Source: Fomes fomentarius (lineage: Eukaryota; Basidiomycota; Agaricomycetes; Polyporales; Polyporaceae). From it: DNA of 64,000 bases. A program made the position numbers and the translations under genes. The notes under the pieces are model-generated. The model was not told where the DNA came from. It did not search any database and worked only from the letters and a program-made list of their open reading frames with translations. Shown piece after piece: positions 48,079 to 61,900 of the stretch. The first letter of the stretch is position 1, and every line of letters begins with the position of its first letter. Location: NCBI GenBank assembly GCA_022606135.1, contig JABYQN010000010.1:744001-808000 (forward strand), in the 5' to 3' direction.

Positions 48079-51000
48079 ATGCCCTCCGCAGGCCAACAGA
48101 TTCGAATTGCCATAGTACCAGCGTTCTCCCATCTCTTCCCTCGTCTTCGTCTCATCAGTCGCACATTTCTTTCAGGCTCTCGCCGCTCTCCGACACAAGC
48201 CCCCAGAGCAATCTATTCAAGGTCAGCGCCGGCTGCGCGCACTGTTCTTTCTGACGGAAAGTCAGGGTCTGACCTGCGCACACACGAAGCATACATTCTT
48301 GATCTGCAGCCCGCCTTCCCTGCAGAGGCTGCGCCCGACGCCCACTCGGGATGTCGCACGCCGACGGCGAACCCTTGGCGCGATCGTGTCCTCGTCCTTG
48401 AGAAGGACATCGCTGCGCTGCAGGCGCAGTACGATAACGACAAGCTGGGTGAGTCTCGTCATATCGTCCGCCATCTCCGTGTCATGTCCATCAGGAAGCC
48501 GTTTCATATCACACGAGTGGAGACTCGGAATGCAAATGCGTTTCTTCTCCTGGCATTTCCTTTGTCCAGCCTTGGTTTGTCTGCTCCCGCAGAACGGACA
48601 TAGAAGACCAGGGACGGCGTGTTCTTCCGTCTATACTTACCCATCACAAGGAGGGTATCGATTGGGGCGTACTGTTCTAATTAGCAATAGAGCGCACCTG
48701 GGCGTTCGCCGTGAACGATTTTCCACCGCATACAGTTGCACCACTTCCATTCGTGCAATGTGAGGCATATGAGCGGCACAAGCTTCGAGTAATGTATGCT
48801 CGGCCGTTCGCTGATCACACTCTTCCTTCTTGGGAGAGGTTTTATATCGACCAGGCTATCGGCTACGTAGGTAACGTCATCGACATCGAGGACAGTGTGG
48901 TTCAGCCGTCCACGAATTGCAAAAATTTGTAACACGAAAGTGAGGATGAACCCGAACGCTGATATCTGTGCTTTCATCTTTCTTCCGATTCCCAGAGCTC
49001 CTCGCGCTCCGCAAAGCCGCCCGCAAAAATCAAGACGTCAGCGAACCGCGATTGAAAGGCAAAGAGGGAAAAACCAAAGGTGGGGGTGCCCGTAATGCGA
49101 TCCCGAAAGATTCACTGCAAGATGCGCCCGCAGAGACACGTTCAACCGGCAGGAAGGCGAAGGGAAAAAAGACCAAGGCGAAGGCAGCATCTCCTCCACT
49201 ATCGCCAACGGTAGCGCATTTGGGCGGGATGAAGTCGTTAGCCGGTGCGTCATCCTCTCCAGCGAGGCATACCGTGGCCCGAATATGTTGTGGTTTGATC
49301 GTTTCGTTTGTTCGTCCGTGTATTCGTTCGCTTGGAAGACGTGGAGCGATCGAGAGTCGTTGGCGTGTTGGCGTAGGATTCGCCAACCGCGTGCGACCTT
49401 CAGGCAGTGTCTGTTCGTATTCTGAAGAGTCAGAGATGGAGGCACCTCCTTTCCTTTCCGTTCTTGACCAGCGGAGGGCGCAGGTGAAACCATCAGTGAT
49501 CAGATCGCATGACGATGCGAGTTGTGGGGATCGTCGAGGCCTAGTATGGAAAGCTAGGGATTCCGTACCAGGATCCTACGTGCTATGCTTGCGTTGCGTC
49601 ACAGAGGCTCTGCGGCTGGTTTCCTTCCTTATTTTGAATTTGACTGTCTGCGATGGACCACTTGGGTTCCGGCATTGAGGAAACTCTCATCTGTGGCTAG
49701 TGGGTTGAGCAATGTGTCGTCGATGCGCCCAGGCGAATACGGGGGCCTGTCTGAGTGAATCATATCTCCAGTTGGCGCATTGATCTCAGGTATCTGGGAT
49801 GGAGGATGGTCCTACTGCTTTCATCAGTATCTTGTTGACGCATCAAGTTGTCATCGTTCAAGTGGTAGGCATAGTTCATCATGCAGGGGTATCTCCTGTG
49901 TCCTGCTATATGCACCGATACTGTCTCATGTTGATCAGTGCACCATAGAACACCGACCATCACCGTGACGTGCCCGCGCGTGCGCCGTGTGTATAAGGTT
50001 TGGATGCAGAACATGCATGTCGACATCAAGCCGGAACATACCAGATATCTGTCACTGCACCCAGATGTCATAGCCGCTCTACGTCCATGTTCCTTTCTCC
50101 TCGGAGATGAAACCAAGCGGATGGTCGCTGGGCGGTTATGAGCGCGCGCATCTATATCTGCCTATCTTCTCTATTCAGCAATCGCAGCTAGGCCCTGCTT
50201 CGGACGACCACCACCTTTGTCATTCCGCTTTCCCCTTGTGTCATTCCCAGGCGCCCGTGCGGTTGTGTTTGTGCCTTCCATGACTCCATGGCAAGATGTC
50301 CCCGTCCTTGTCGTTGGTCGCGTTGAGAAGCCCGCCCGACGCCAGGGCCCTCATGCCAGATAGCACGAAAAACACCGGACTGTGTGTGCGGCGTACGGCA
50401 TCGGTATCCAGGCTTTTCACTTAGACTTACTCATCTGGGGCTGCCTGCAGTACTGCCCCCGCCTCTGGGATCGCGGGCGACCAGACCCGAAGCTCGAAGC
50501 TCGATGGGGCATCGGGCGTCGATGGGTATCTGCACCTTATTGCCTATTCCCTAACGCTCTCGTCCCGTGCATCCGAGCCTCGAGCGTCAAGCTGTATGCG
50601 TTCTAGTCTGCAGCCGCATACACTGCACTGCTGACCTTTCTGTTCGGTTGCCTAACGGATGGGGTTTGATTGAAGACATACGCTAATTGCCGGCTTTCCT
50701 CAGGCAATCTCGGTGGCATCCCGACCGTCCCGAGCGTCTCGGCCGCTCTCGAGGCGTTCGATGCTATGGCGGACATGTTGCCCGTTAACGACCATGACGC
50801 ACTGTCCGTGCCCCCGGAACTCATTTCCGCGACAACCACTCGTGCACTGCGCGCCATCGCGTCGGTCATCGACACGCTGGTGTCGAGTTGTGGAGATAAA
50901 GCTCCGAGGACTAATGGATTGTTGATTACTAGCACGAATTCAAATTCAAACCTCAAAGCTCGCGACCCGGCAACAATAGTTGACGCGCTGAACGCGTCAT

Positions 51001-53248
51001 TGCGCCGTCTTGTCTCGGTCTCTGTCCCTGCACTCCTCGCGTATGACCGTGTGCATACCGCATCGACGACGACGACGAAACGGCCAGAGTCCCGGAAGAA
51101 ACAGAAGTCGGCCGTCGGCCTTCCGGAGCCCTCGGGTGCGGCAGCCCGTGCGGTCGACGACCTCCTAGGTATTCTGTACACTCTTGTTCTCGCTCCTGCT
51201 CTCCGGTCGTTCTCGCCGCTCTCTGAAGGCTTCGTCGAGGCTTGCTTAGGGGTTGACTCTGCTTCCGGTCCACGCTTTGGTCCACGCTCCCCGCCCGGGG
51301 CCGCACAGAATGGCTCTACCACCACCTCTGCCACCATATCCCCCTCTGGGCTTACGCATCCTGCAGATCTGCGCCCTTCCATTCTTGCGCTAGTCGACGA
51401 CGCGCTCTGCGTGCTGGAGCAAGTGCTCCCGGCGACGAACGGTTCTTCGGGCACGTCGTCCGACGCGTCTCCGTCTGCCTTTGCACCCGCTTCATCTGGC
51501 TCCCATACGGCTTCGGGATTGGGCACTCGGTCTCAGACTCAGCGTTCGTGCTCAGTTTTCAAGAACGCGGGGCCGGACTCGCACGCTCACTATCAGGCTG
51601 AGGTTGGGGCCGGGGCTGAAGCTATTCCTAGCGCGTGCCACGTCAAAACGCTCCTTGCGCTCGAATGCGTCCGCGAGCTCGAGAAGCTCTATTTGCCCCC
51701 TAGGATGACCATAAACCCGCTCGATGCTCCCACAGAGCCAGAGGCAAGGATTGCAGGAGTGCCGGACGCACTCTCAGGCAAGGGCGATGTCGTTCCGGAG
51801 GCCGAACGTAGGAATACTACACGCGACGGTCGCAGTGCGTGTGGACTTCAGGAGACAATGTAAGTAGTTAGTATACGCGCAGTCTCCTCCACACCGGTGC
51901 CCGTACTCACACTAGTGCTGCTACTCTCGTATGTATTAGCACCCAATCAGCAGTCGCGAGCCCGCATTCGCTTCCGCGACGCTTTCCTGGACTCGCGGAG
52001 GTGCTCTGTCAGACTTTGGGCGACGATTCTACGCGGCCAGGCACCGTGTCCGGCTCTGCATCATCATCATCTCCATCTCCAGCTGCCTCTCGCACGAGCC
52101 TCCGCTTGGACTTTGCAGGCGAGCCACATCGGGCACCCCGGAGCCCACGCGTGGCGGGAAACCTCGGCGAAATCGCTGCTGCTGGCAGCACAGGCTCGGG
52201 CCCGGGGTGCGGTCCCGTGCGCGATAGCGTCCGACGTGCGACCGCGGTCGCTGAAGGGCGGCGGCGGCCAGGAGCAGCGGGAGCATCAGATACACATGCC
52301 CATGCCCATGCGGGTGTAGGGGATCTGCGTGAGCGGACGCAGCAGCGGGAGAAGATTCGGGCGCGGACGATGGTGACGACGAGGCTGGCGAGAAAGGACA
52401 CGGTGTGGTACCTCTGTGCTGTCTTGCAGCGGGTCTTGCCTGCTGTTGCGTTGCCCTCGGGGTCTGGCTGTCGTTCTCACTGTGACGCCGCGTCTGGTGG
52501 CTGTGGATCGGGCTTGGACTGCGACGCTGCGTCTGCGTCTGCGTGCCCTGCTGCGACTGCGACTGCGACTGCGACGACGGCTGCGACATTGGCTGGGAAC
52601 ACTGCGTCTCCATCGTCTGCCCCGAACACGCCCCAGGCTGCAATAGATACAGGGCCAGGTACGCACACGAACACGGACACGGACACGAGGACGGCGATAG
52701 AGAGAGCGGCCGAACAGGCGGTGTACGACGCGCTGGCGGATCTGCTTCGGCGCACGCGCAGGACGTTACCGATCCGGACCCGGGCTCTTCTTGCTAGTGC
52801 ATCATCCGGCTTTCATCCACGGAAACCAAGCCCTGGCTCTGGCTCTGGAGAGGCTTCGAATCACGGGCGCCCGGCCCCGGCGTCGACGTCGTCTTTTGCT
52901 TTCGCTGCGGAGGACCGCGCGTCGGATGCAGTAGTACTCTCGGAGGGTTTGTTGGTTCCTGCGGCGACCGGCTCTGGCGAATTTACATCTACATCTACTG
53001 GTGCTGAGACCGGGACTGGAACTGGGACTGGGACTGAGGCTGGAGTCTCCGGAGGGAGTGCGGAGATTGGCGTGCCACGGGATCGGCGGGGGCACATGCG
53101 TGCAGGGACTAGGAGTGCGGGGAAGGGTCCGGCACTGCAGGCAGAGCGGGAGAGAGCTCGAGAGGGCCAAGAGGCGATGGGGGAGGTGGAGCGGGGTATG
53201 CTGCTCGCTGTGCTCGAGCGGACGTGGCTGTCGATAGGAGTGTGTTGA
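48079..53248 (+). CDS. MEI4: Candidate Mei4 homologue (meiotic double-strand-break factor)
   Basis: Mei4 (Rec24 in S. pombe, MEI4 in mammals) works with Rec114 to activate Spo11 breaks in meiosis; only short motifs are conserved. Three small 5' exons (48079-48114, 48176-48221, 48326-48448) join in phase to give QQIRIAIALAALRHKPPEQS and then NPWRDRVLVLEKDIAALQAQ. This matches the Mei4 N-terminal pattern: a hydrophobic helix ending in a Lys-Pro-Pro and Ser step, then a Trp followed by a coiled coil. A phase-compatible intron (48449-48995) leads to ELLALRKAARKNQDVSEPRL and a Lys-rich segment. A 1459-bp intron (49245-50703), also in phase, leads to a long exon starting NLGGIPTVPSVSAALEAFDA. Low-complexity and helical segments follow (HVKTLLALECVRELEKLYLP, DTVWYLCAVLQRVLPAV), ending LLAVLERTWLSIGVC. 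Alternatively the exon from 50704 belongs to a separate gene. Confidence 0.5.
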
Positions 53249-56200
53249 GATTCAGCTGACACTGGCATTGAAGTTGACGTTGACAGTAATGTTGAAGGGC
53301 GCGCTTGTCCGGTGAACTAACCGTAATGCGAACGTTTATTGCTACTTAGTGTAATGGCCATGGCCCATGAGTGCGATGGGCATTTCCGAAACCTAACCGC
53401 GCGTTATCGTACATTGCAAGACCCTGGTGTATGTATTACTTATGGCAGGGCGATGTCTCTGTGTGGACGCTGACGTTGAGCATGCACTGATCCGCGGCGC
53501 GTGTTACGGTTCCCGAATCCAATTGCGACCATATCCCTGAGCGAGGCTCTCGCTGCCGTTGTCGTTTTGCAGGGACGACTCGGAATGGGTCGCAGCGCTG
53601 ATGGCACTTAGTCTGACAGGATGAGGTACAACAGCTGCAGCGCGCGCGTCTCGCATCCAATCAGTAGGCCAATTCAATCAGACGATTCGATGGGCGAATA
53701 AAAGGCGCGCGATGCGGCACGCGCGATTGGTTGGACTACCAAGTTCTCCTATAGGCCACGTCTCGAAGAGGCCTTTGCCTGCGCGCGCCCCGTGCTTCAG
53801 CTTCGACCACGGCGATTGGTTCGCGCGGGCCTCGCGTCGTGACATGGACAACAGGTCGGGCTGATTACATGTGAGCGTATGAGCCTATCACAGCGTGGTG
53901 TCCCGGCTCTCTCGTTGGGGTCCTTCGTCAGAAGTTGGAACGGTCTCGTCAACGTAAGTGTGTGTGTTGTACCCTGTCAGTGGGGGCCCGTATATTATAT
54001 GATACGTGTGTACCCGATGCTAACCGCGCCGCGCCGTGGACGCCTCTGTACGACATACTATAACCCAGGGCTTGGCGTGCGCAATATCATGCTGGTCTAT
54101 CATACATGTTCGCAGGTTCGCGGTCGTGTAATAAGTACATAGGGTGCGTGCCGCCGCGTGAACGTACGCGTCGAGCTTCGGGGGCATCGCCTTTCGGTAA
54201 TCTAAAGGCGCGTTTTCGCGGACGTAGTGCGATATCAGTAGAAGAGGACTGCCCCTTTTGGCTACAGTTACGGGCACGCGTTCTCGAGGTGCACAGCTGG
54301 GGGTCAATAGGCCTACATAGGGAGGGAGAAGGATTCGCGCATGCACGCCCCCCTCGTGCTGCTTTCTTGTCCGGGCCCTGTACGCGCGCACGAATGTTGG
54401 GGCAAGTGGCCCCGGGATCGGAGGAGGGCGATCGTGGATTACTCCAAACATGTCGTCATTCTCGTCCTCGTCGGGTCGATGCTCGTACCTGGTTCCGCTC
54501 GTGCCAATGGTGGCAGGTCCGCAGGGGGTTAGTTTCGTACATATGTATACTTATGGTATGTACGTATCCCACTTCAGGGCGTGGCCAGTTGGCAGTTGGG
54601 ACACGGTCGGTATCTCCGTTCTCCGCACATGCGTGCGTGCGTGTGCAGGAGCTTCGCGCGATTTGCGATTTGCGACGGCGGCACGTGGCGTTTCTAAATC
54701 CGCACGAGGCGGCCAGACGCCAGGAATCAGGCTGAGGATGTTCGGGTTCGTGTTTCGTGTTCGGTGGTAGAGGGCATGGAGAAGCCCGCCCTTGTGCTAG
54801 TAGCCCTGAGCTGGGGAGAGGGGGCGAACTACGAGAACCTTGGGAACTTGCGAAGGGCAGACAAGAGAGCGCGATTGTATGTTCGCCCAGCCGGCGTATG
54901 TACGTACGTGCGCGGGTAGAGGCCGCGCGCGCGATGCCCGTGGTCAGAGGAAGAGGCAGGATGAGAAGAGAGGCGTGCTATTCGGGCTCACGGGCGGTTA
55001 GTCCGCCGAACCTGTCAAGTGTGGACGAATATGTACGTACGTGGTTGGCGCACGGACCATCCTGGCAGGCCACACCACATGGAGTGGAATTCTTCTTCCA
55101 TGAACTTGGGCTGAAGGCTGTCTGTCAGGCTGTCGTTGTCCGGACCTCGTTGTATTCGACTCGGATGCGCGATTCCGATAGCACGTACAATAGGTGGTTG
55201 GAAGTGAGGCTGCGGGGCACCGACCACGATCGTTACCGCAAGTGACAAAGTTGAACTTGATGGCATCGACAGGATGAAGTCCTTCGCGAAATTGAAGCTT
55301 GAAGTCGAGTTGCTTGTTCTCTACTACATAGTGCGCATTTGTAGAGATGGCCGATGCTTGTTTGTCTATCGTCGACCCTGCGACACCGGAGACATCCGTA
55401 CACGGAAGTTGGCGTGGACGGCGACGGCGTCCACAACCGATGTCACGGAAGACTAAAGTAGTTGTCCCAGCCCTGCGCCGGGGAAGTCAGTATTCTGTAC
55501 CCTATCATCGATATTCTCTCCAGCCGCCATGCACTCGTGGTGGAATGCATGTGGAGTGTTTGACAAGAAGCGGAGATGCGCCTAGGTCTTGTGTCCCGAC
55601 GCGCACCACCACTACTACTTCCTCCGTGGCGCGACGGTGTAATGCTGGGTGATGGGGGAGGCGCTAGGGGGCGGGGCGATGGGCCCTGTCGGGGCCGCGA
55701 ACGGCGAGAAAGAGCTGGAAGGAATTGTGGTGACGGCACGGACATTGACATGGACCTTTGGCATGTGGATGTCAATGAGGCAACGTCAGCGAGACTCGCC
55801 GAGACAGCTTGAACAAGCTCTGGGATCTATCTGTGTTGAAAATGGGGGGGGGCGTCCACGTCCAGGCGTTCCCGGATCGCGTTAGTCCAGGGTGAATCAA
55901 GTCCAACAGCATTCGCGGGTCAATTACATATGTATCTTGTTAGACCCAGGATTGATTATTGGGGTCTTGATGCTGGATGGATATTGATTACTCCGTATAT
56001 ACGTATACAATGTACATCATTGGATATTGGAGGAGGATGGAGCGTGAGTGAGACACGTACATCCAGGAGTAGACCGGGGTGTTCTGGGTAGAGCGTATGA
56101 TGGCCGTCGAGACGTCTCCGACGCGCGCAAGCCCAAGGGTCGCGGCGGAATGGACCGTCGGTGATGAAGGTTGAAGTTTGAGAATCGTGCTAAGCTGCTT

Positions 56201-57703
56201 GGGGACGTTGTGAACAGGCTTTAGTGTGGGAGCAGGACATATGCTGCCCAGTGCAACTGTGGGCTGGAAACCGTGGGCATGGTGGCGGAGTGGTGGCGGC
56301 CGGTAATCTATTCGAGTGCGTTTAGTCGGTGGGAGCGCATGTGCATGTCTGCACTGGAGAGATGGTCGGTTGTTCTGTTGTCAGTGATATGGAAGGTCCG
56401 GGCCGGGCGTGCATGGTTGTGGCACACGACGACGAAGGACATCATCATATGCATATGCAACCATTCGTCGTTTGAAATTGTGGGCACTCGTGGTCGCGGC
56501 GTGGCTGGAGAGGGAGACGGATGGAGCGAGGCGATGGTCAAGGAACATTGGGAGGATAATGGATTTTCCGAGAGGAACTGCTTACCTCATCGCACGGGGA
56601 GGAAATTGTCGACGGCGTTTTCGTAAGGGCTAACGGTATTTGCGCGAATTTCTGAGGAGCGTGGTGCACATCGATGACACGAGCTCGAGCAGAGAAGGAT
56701 TGGACAGAACACGGCGACATACAATCATATGGGAGCGATCCCTGGCCCTGTGCACGCCCGTCGGGAGCTGGAGGAGGAGAAAGAGAAGGGCGGGCCCGGC
56801 ACACGACGGCCGGTCGAGCTTCGAGTTGGAAAGCGTCGGTGACACCACTTCGGCCGTGCGTCCCTGCACGCTCTCCATAGTCCACTCCAACCGACGTCCA
56901 CGATCGCTCAAGAGCCTTCGCGCGAGAGAGGGCCCGCGCGCGCGACAGAGAAAGGCCTCGCGTCGAAAGCAGAAGCAGGCGAGCCCCCAAATATGCACAG
57001 TTCGCGCGCGCGTGCGTGACGTGTGAGCAACCAGGGTTTTGCCATCGTGGGAGTCAGGGGCGTTGCCTCCCGATTCGACAACCACAGATGCGATGGCCCT
57101 CATCGCGCTCGCCGGCTAACAATTCGCACACACCGTCCTAATATTTTCCACATGGTTGCTGCCTCCCGCCGCGCCACCATCGTCGGTACCACCGGCCACC
57201 GTGCCCACTGTCCACCCTCCTTGGCTCTCTGGGGCCCAGTCTGCTGCTAAGGGTGCCACCCCCTGCGGGCCCGACGCCGGCGGAAGGCCAGGGGAAGGCC
57301 ATTTGCACCCATCGATCGCTTCCTCTGACCCCCACGATTCGACACGCGCTGATTGGGTGGCCCGCCGTCTGGTCCGGATGGGCGGCCGGCAGATGGCGGC
57401 GGGTGGATCTCAGAATTCGGGGAAACTGGGATCAGGCGCCCGGAAAATACTCCGACCGTGGGCCGAAGAGCGGAAACCTGCGATGAAACAGCGATAGAAA
57501 GCTTATTTGAATATGGCAGGAGGGGGCCAGGGCGGGGGCACAGACGCTCCGCGTGCTGCCTCGCTTTTGCGTTTGCACCTATTTAACGATGCGTTCTCAG
57601 CCCCGCCGTCCCTCGCGACACCTCCGCTCCAGAGGTTCCCTTGTCTCCTCCTTCACCCATCATCCATAGCCTTTTCCGCCCTTCTCATCCAAACACTCTC
57701 CAT
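53249..57703. other. 4.4-kb interval without a supported gene
   Basis: GC-rich, with many overlapping open frames on both strands, none with a recognisable domain or splice chain. It contains many CGCGCG runs and TACGTA/GTACGT stretches. The last 200 bases look like the promoter and leader of the FYVE gene (TATTTAA near 57579). Confidence 0.35.
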
Positions 57704-58992
57704 ATGGCCCACGCGTCCTCTTTTGCCTCGCGCCACAGCGCGCCCTCCTCACACCGCTTGACTCCTCACGACGATGCCTCTAGCATTGTGTCTGAGGGTA
57801 TGTCACCCGTCGACGCACTTCGTCGCGTCTTAACCATGAACGCCACAGATGCTTCCACCTCCGCGGCTGCCTCCTCCTCCTCATCTTTCGACACGCGTTC
57901 ATGCCACTCCGAGCCTTCATCGTCCTCGCTCGACCCCTTAGCTTCCTCCGTCCCCCGCCCGCGACACAATGAACACCTCGCGGTTCTACTCCCCAAGCGC
58001 CTCTGGAAGGTATGTCCAATCCCTTCTATACCGCCACCCATCTTTGTTCCAATCATTCCCAACCGCCACCTGGCACGTGATTCACATGTTCGACATTCCT
58101 TTGCACAGCCCGACTCCCAGGCCGCCCACTGCGACACCTTCCTCTGCCGTAAGGCTTTCTCCATCTGGGAACGCAGACATGTAAGCACTCAATCTTCCAT
58201 CATTGCCCACTGCTCCGAACTCATCGTATCTTATCTTCAACAGCACTGTCGCAAATGCGGCGGTGTTTACTGCGGCGAATGCTCCGTGAATAGCACCCCC
58301 CTCCTGGATACATCCAAACTCTCTTTCCTCAACCCCCCACGCAACATCCCAATAGTGGTTTACGACTCTCCGACTTCCCCGGTCATCAACTCCCGGGTAT
58401 GCAACGATTGCTGGGATCAGATTCACGGCGTTAAGACACCTCGTTCGCCCGTGATCTCCCAGTCTCACCCTATTGCCCTGGTTCGCAATGGCGAGAGCTC
58501 TTCCACCGCTTCTGGGTCCTCGTCCGTATCTTCCTCCATTGCCACCCCTCCTGAAGGCTCCCCCTTGAACTCGCTCTCCTCTCGCCCGAACATCCGCCGC
58601 ACACATACCTCTCCTCGCATTCCCTCGTCGCCCCTGCGTGCCGCGACGCCCCTTTCGCAAAGCACTAGTTCCCACATTTCCGACAGCGAATTGTCGCTTG
58701 GGGAGCTGAGCACGTACCCGCTCAAGCGTGCCAGCAACATTTGCAAGGCCACCGGTGGTGGGCGTTGGGAGCCCAAGCCCATCCCCGATTACGTCGCTAA
58801 GCGCATTCCTGGCTGCAAGGCCGCGTACGAGTTGGAGCTCGAGCGCGAAGAGGCAGAGCGTCGGCTCCGCCGCTTGAACCCTGTGATCAAGGATGGAGGT
58901 TAGTTTTTTCTCTTTGACTGCTCTCCGGTAAGATAGCTGACGTAGGTGGTCCGTTTCATAGACTTCCAACTCCGTTGCCCACGCGAGATTGA
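57704..58992 (+). CDS. FYVE zinc-finger protein
   Basis: FYVE domains bind phosphatidylinositol 3-phosphate on endosomes and vacuoles. The start at 57704 (MAHASSFASRHSAPSSHRLT) opens a Ser-rich region. An intron after LLPKRLWK leads to PDSQAAHCDTFLCRKAFSIW and ERRH, and a second to HCRKCGGVYCGECSVNS. Together they form WxxD-like start, CxxC-type pairs and the basic RRHHCRKCG ligand motif. The domain closes with RVCNDCWDQ after an insert of about 35 residues (LDTSKLSFLNPPRNIPIVVY) in the loop. The rest is Ser/Pro-rich, with a C-terminal charged helix (YELELEREEAERRLRRLNPV). A last intron gives the end HRLPTPLPTRD with TGA at 58990-58992. The exact orthologue is not recognised. Confidence 0.85.
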
Positions 58993-61900
58993 GCCTTGCT
59001 CGCCCGCCGGCCCCTTTGTGCTATCCACCTTCTAAACTGATCGTATCGATCGTCGATGAACCAGTCCTCAACTTTGCATCGCTTTGATTGGTTCCTGTAT
59101 CTCGCGCTCCGTCTCTCGTCGAGCTGTCCGTGACTGCCTGCGTGTGTGTATGCTGTGTACTATCATTATTTTGTTGGCTCGTAAGTGCCGTTATGCACTG
59201 CTCTGTGTTTTCTACTGTCGATATACCTGCCTCGTCGTTACCCCCATCCGCTGTTTACTGTTTATACCTTTTCACTTATTTGTCGTGTTCCTCACCCCCG
59301 TCTTCCAAGCCATCCCCGAAACCCGTTCCGATAGTAACTGCTCGATGCCTCGGACTCATTAGCTATAATTCGCTCGGCTCGAAGTTATATCTCATCCTCC
59401 ATCGTCCCCCGCTGCCATCGTTGATCGACTCGTGCCTTTGTCGACGCGAGGCTTCTCACTTTACTGTAGATGCTGTTTGCCTTTATAGTAATAGTCCATA
59501 TGCCTGCCGTTAATGGCGCCGCCGTCCGTTACCTCTGTCGTACAGTACGTTGTACTAGTACTAGTATTGTTATCCTATGCACTCTTATGCCCGCCATGTT
59601 GACGATGTGTTTCGTGCCTCAAGCTTCGTATAACCCTAGGGTGGCCGATACCGTTGTAGTGATAAGATGGATTTGATTCGTGAGTTCCGTGCACTTGGAG
59701 ATCTTCAGTCCTCAGGTGAACAGACTCGTGTATCGATTGCGATGTCCAAGTATGTATCCGTGATTCGTGCCGGCCGGGGCGGTATCTCCATCTTCCACCC
59801 TTCCATCTCATCGGATTCGGAGCCTGTTGAACGCCTGATCAATAATACAGTTGCAGTTGCAGAGTTCTAGATCTACATGTCTTCTAGCTCGAACCGCACA
59901 TGTACACGTAGATGCTATGCAGATGCCGTGCGGGGTGAGTCGGGGAGCCGGTGCATCGATGGTCGATGGTCGATGTCCTAGGATCTATTATATCCATCCA
60001 GATGTAGTTTTAATGAAATCCGATCCAGTGAATCTCGTTAATACCCCGCGCGCCCCGCATGATCTGATTCTCTCTGTTGACCAGAATTCAGGATCCAAGA
60101 TCCAGATATCCTAACGTCCTGAGGTCCGAGCGACGTCCGAAGGAAGGCGGAGGATGCAGCGTGCAGAGTGCGGAGTTCTAGAAGCGAGAGGCGTTGTTGC
60201 GTAGTACGGGCCCGGTTCATCGATTGCTAATGCCAGTGCGCGATGGAACTTGAAGTTTTGAAGTATTGAGTAATAACTGACAAACATTGCGACTAACCGA
60301 CACCCTTCGGACCTCCAAAGTCCAGAGTCCAGAGTCTAGAGCCTAGAGCCTCTCTCTCCATACGTGATGGACGATTGGACGAGAAGACGCGGCAGACGGT
60401 GATCACATGGGGTCTGGGGTCCCTCATTCGAACTTGAAGAATTTGAAGGTGAGTGAATGTGAGCACTCACAGGTTACACACACTGACAGCACAGCACAGC
60501 ACACACTCCGATAGCAATGTACGCCGTCGAAGATACAGATACTCTTTCAACTTTTCGAGTTTCAGCCCCCCTTCCAACCCCAGCTTCTGAGTTCTAGATC
60601 CGACTCGGTGCAAGTTTACCTGGTGTTCAATGTTCAATGTCGGACGACCCCCGCCCCCCCGCGTCCCGACTCCGATGCCATGGCTCCGGGTCTTCCTCAT
60701 GTTTATTTCTCTCTCGTTGGGGATCGCGGATTGCCCACGGAACCACCACCGCCTTCGCATGGATCATGCATTCTTCGCGATTTGGTGTCCTCGCAAGTTC
60801 CTTCCAGAATGCCATGCAGGTGTGTACGATGAGAAGGAGGGGTGGTTCGGTCCGATCGCCCGACGATGGTCCGTGTCAGTGATACGCTCGAAGCGAGGAG
60901 GTATGGGACATCCAATCATGTAAGTGGAGTACGTATGTGCATTTATTATGTACTCGCTCATTTGCTCGATTCTGATACTTACTAGCATGTACTCACTGAC
61001 GTCGACGGTGATTAGTGACTAATAGTGATGCCCCCGCCCCCTTGAGGCCTGCTCAGTTGCTGCTGGCAATGGCATGCTCGCCTCGGGTGCTGCGTACAGT
61101 ACGTAAATCGCACAAGGGCCGTGAAATTTTCCGCGGTGGGCAAACTGTTACACGTACTTACAGTATAGCACGAGACCACGCTCAATCAATCACTACGTAG
61201 TCACTGGGCACCAACGGGCACCGTCCGGAAGATGCAGAAGATGTGGAAGAGACGGACGGGCCCGAGCGGACGGGTAAGTAATTATCAATCGGTTTGCTAA
61301 TAATACGGTCAATGTCATGCATCGTATGCGCGGGCGGGGCTCCCGGCTATGCCCTCTCCGTTGGTTGGTACCGTGATCCGGGAGCTGGTCATGGACGCAT
61401 AGAAGATCTCGGGGAATCACACTACACTTACAGCAGCCTCACTGCAGACATGTTTCGACGTGCAAGGGTGCATGTGGACGGCCCGCTGGGCTCTCGCAGC
61501 GGACCGCCCTGTTGCTGCCAAGGCGTCCCGGGGCACCCGAGCGTTGAAGGGTGCATGCTGTCGACGGTCGTGTCGCACGGTCTCCCGCTGTACTTAGACG
61601 TCGGATGTGAGTTGGGCGAGGTGAGTGCGAGATTGATTTGTTGGGAGTTCATATTGTGGTGGGAATTTTGAACAGAAGATGGCGATTCCACTGCAGAGAG
61701 ATCTCGCATGTGAGTACGTATGTACGTGTTTGTAGAGTTGACGTCGCAAGTAATTATTGATGTTGATGGGCAACCTATCATGTACGTCAGAGGTTGTACT
61801 TACCCTGGTTGTATCACAGGCATTCGACCACGCAGCGGGGGCTGGTGAACTCAACGCTACCAAGGAATTCCTTCTGTGAGATTGAACCATTGACAGTGAG

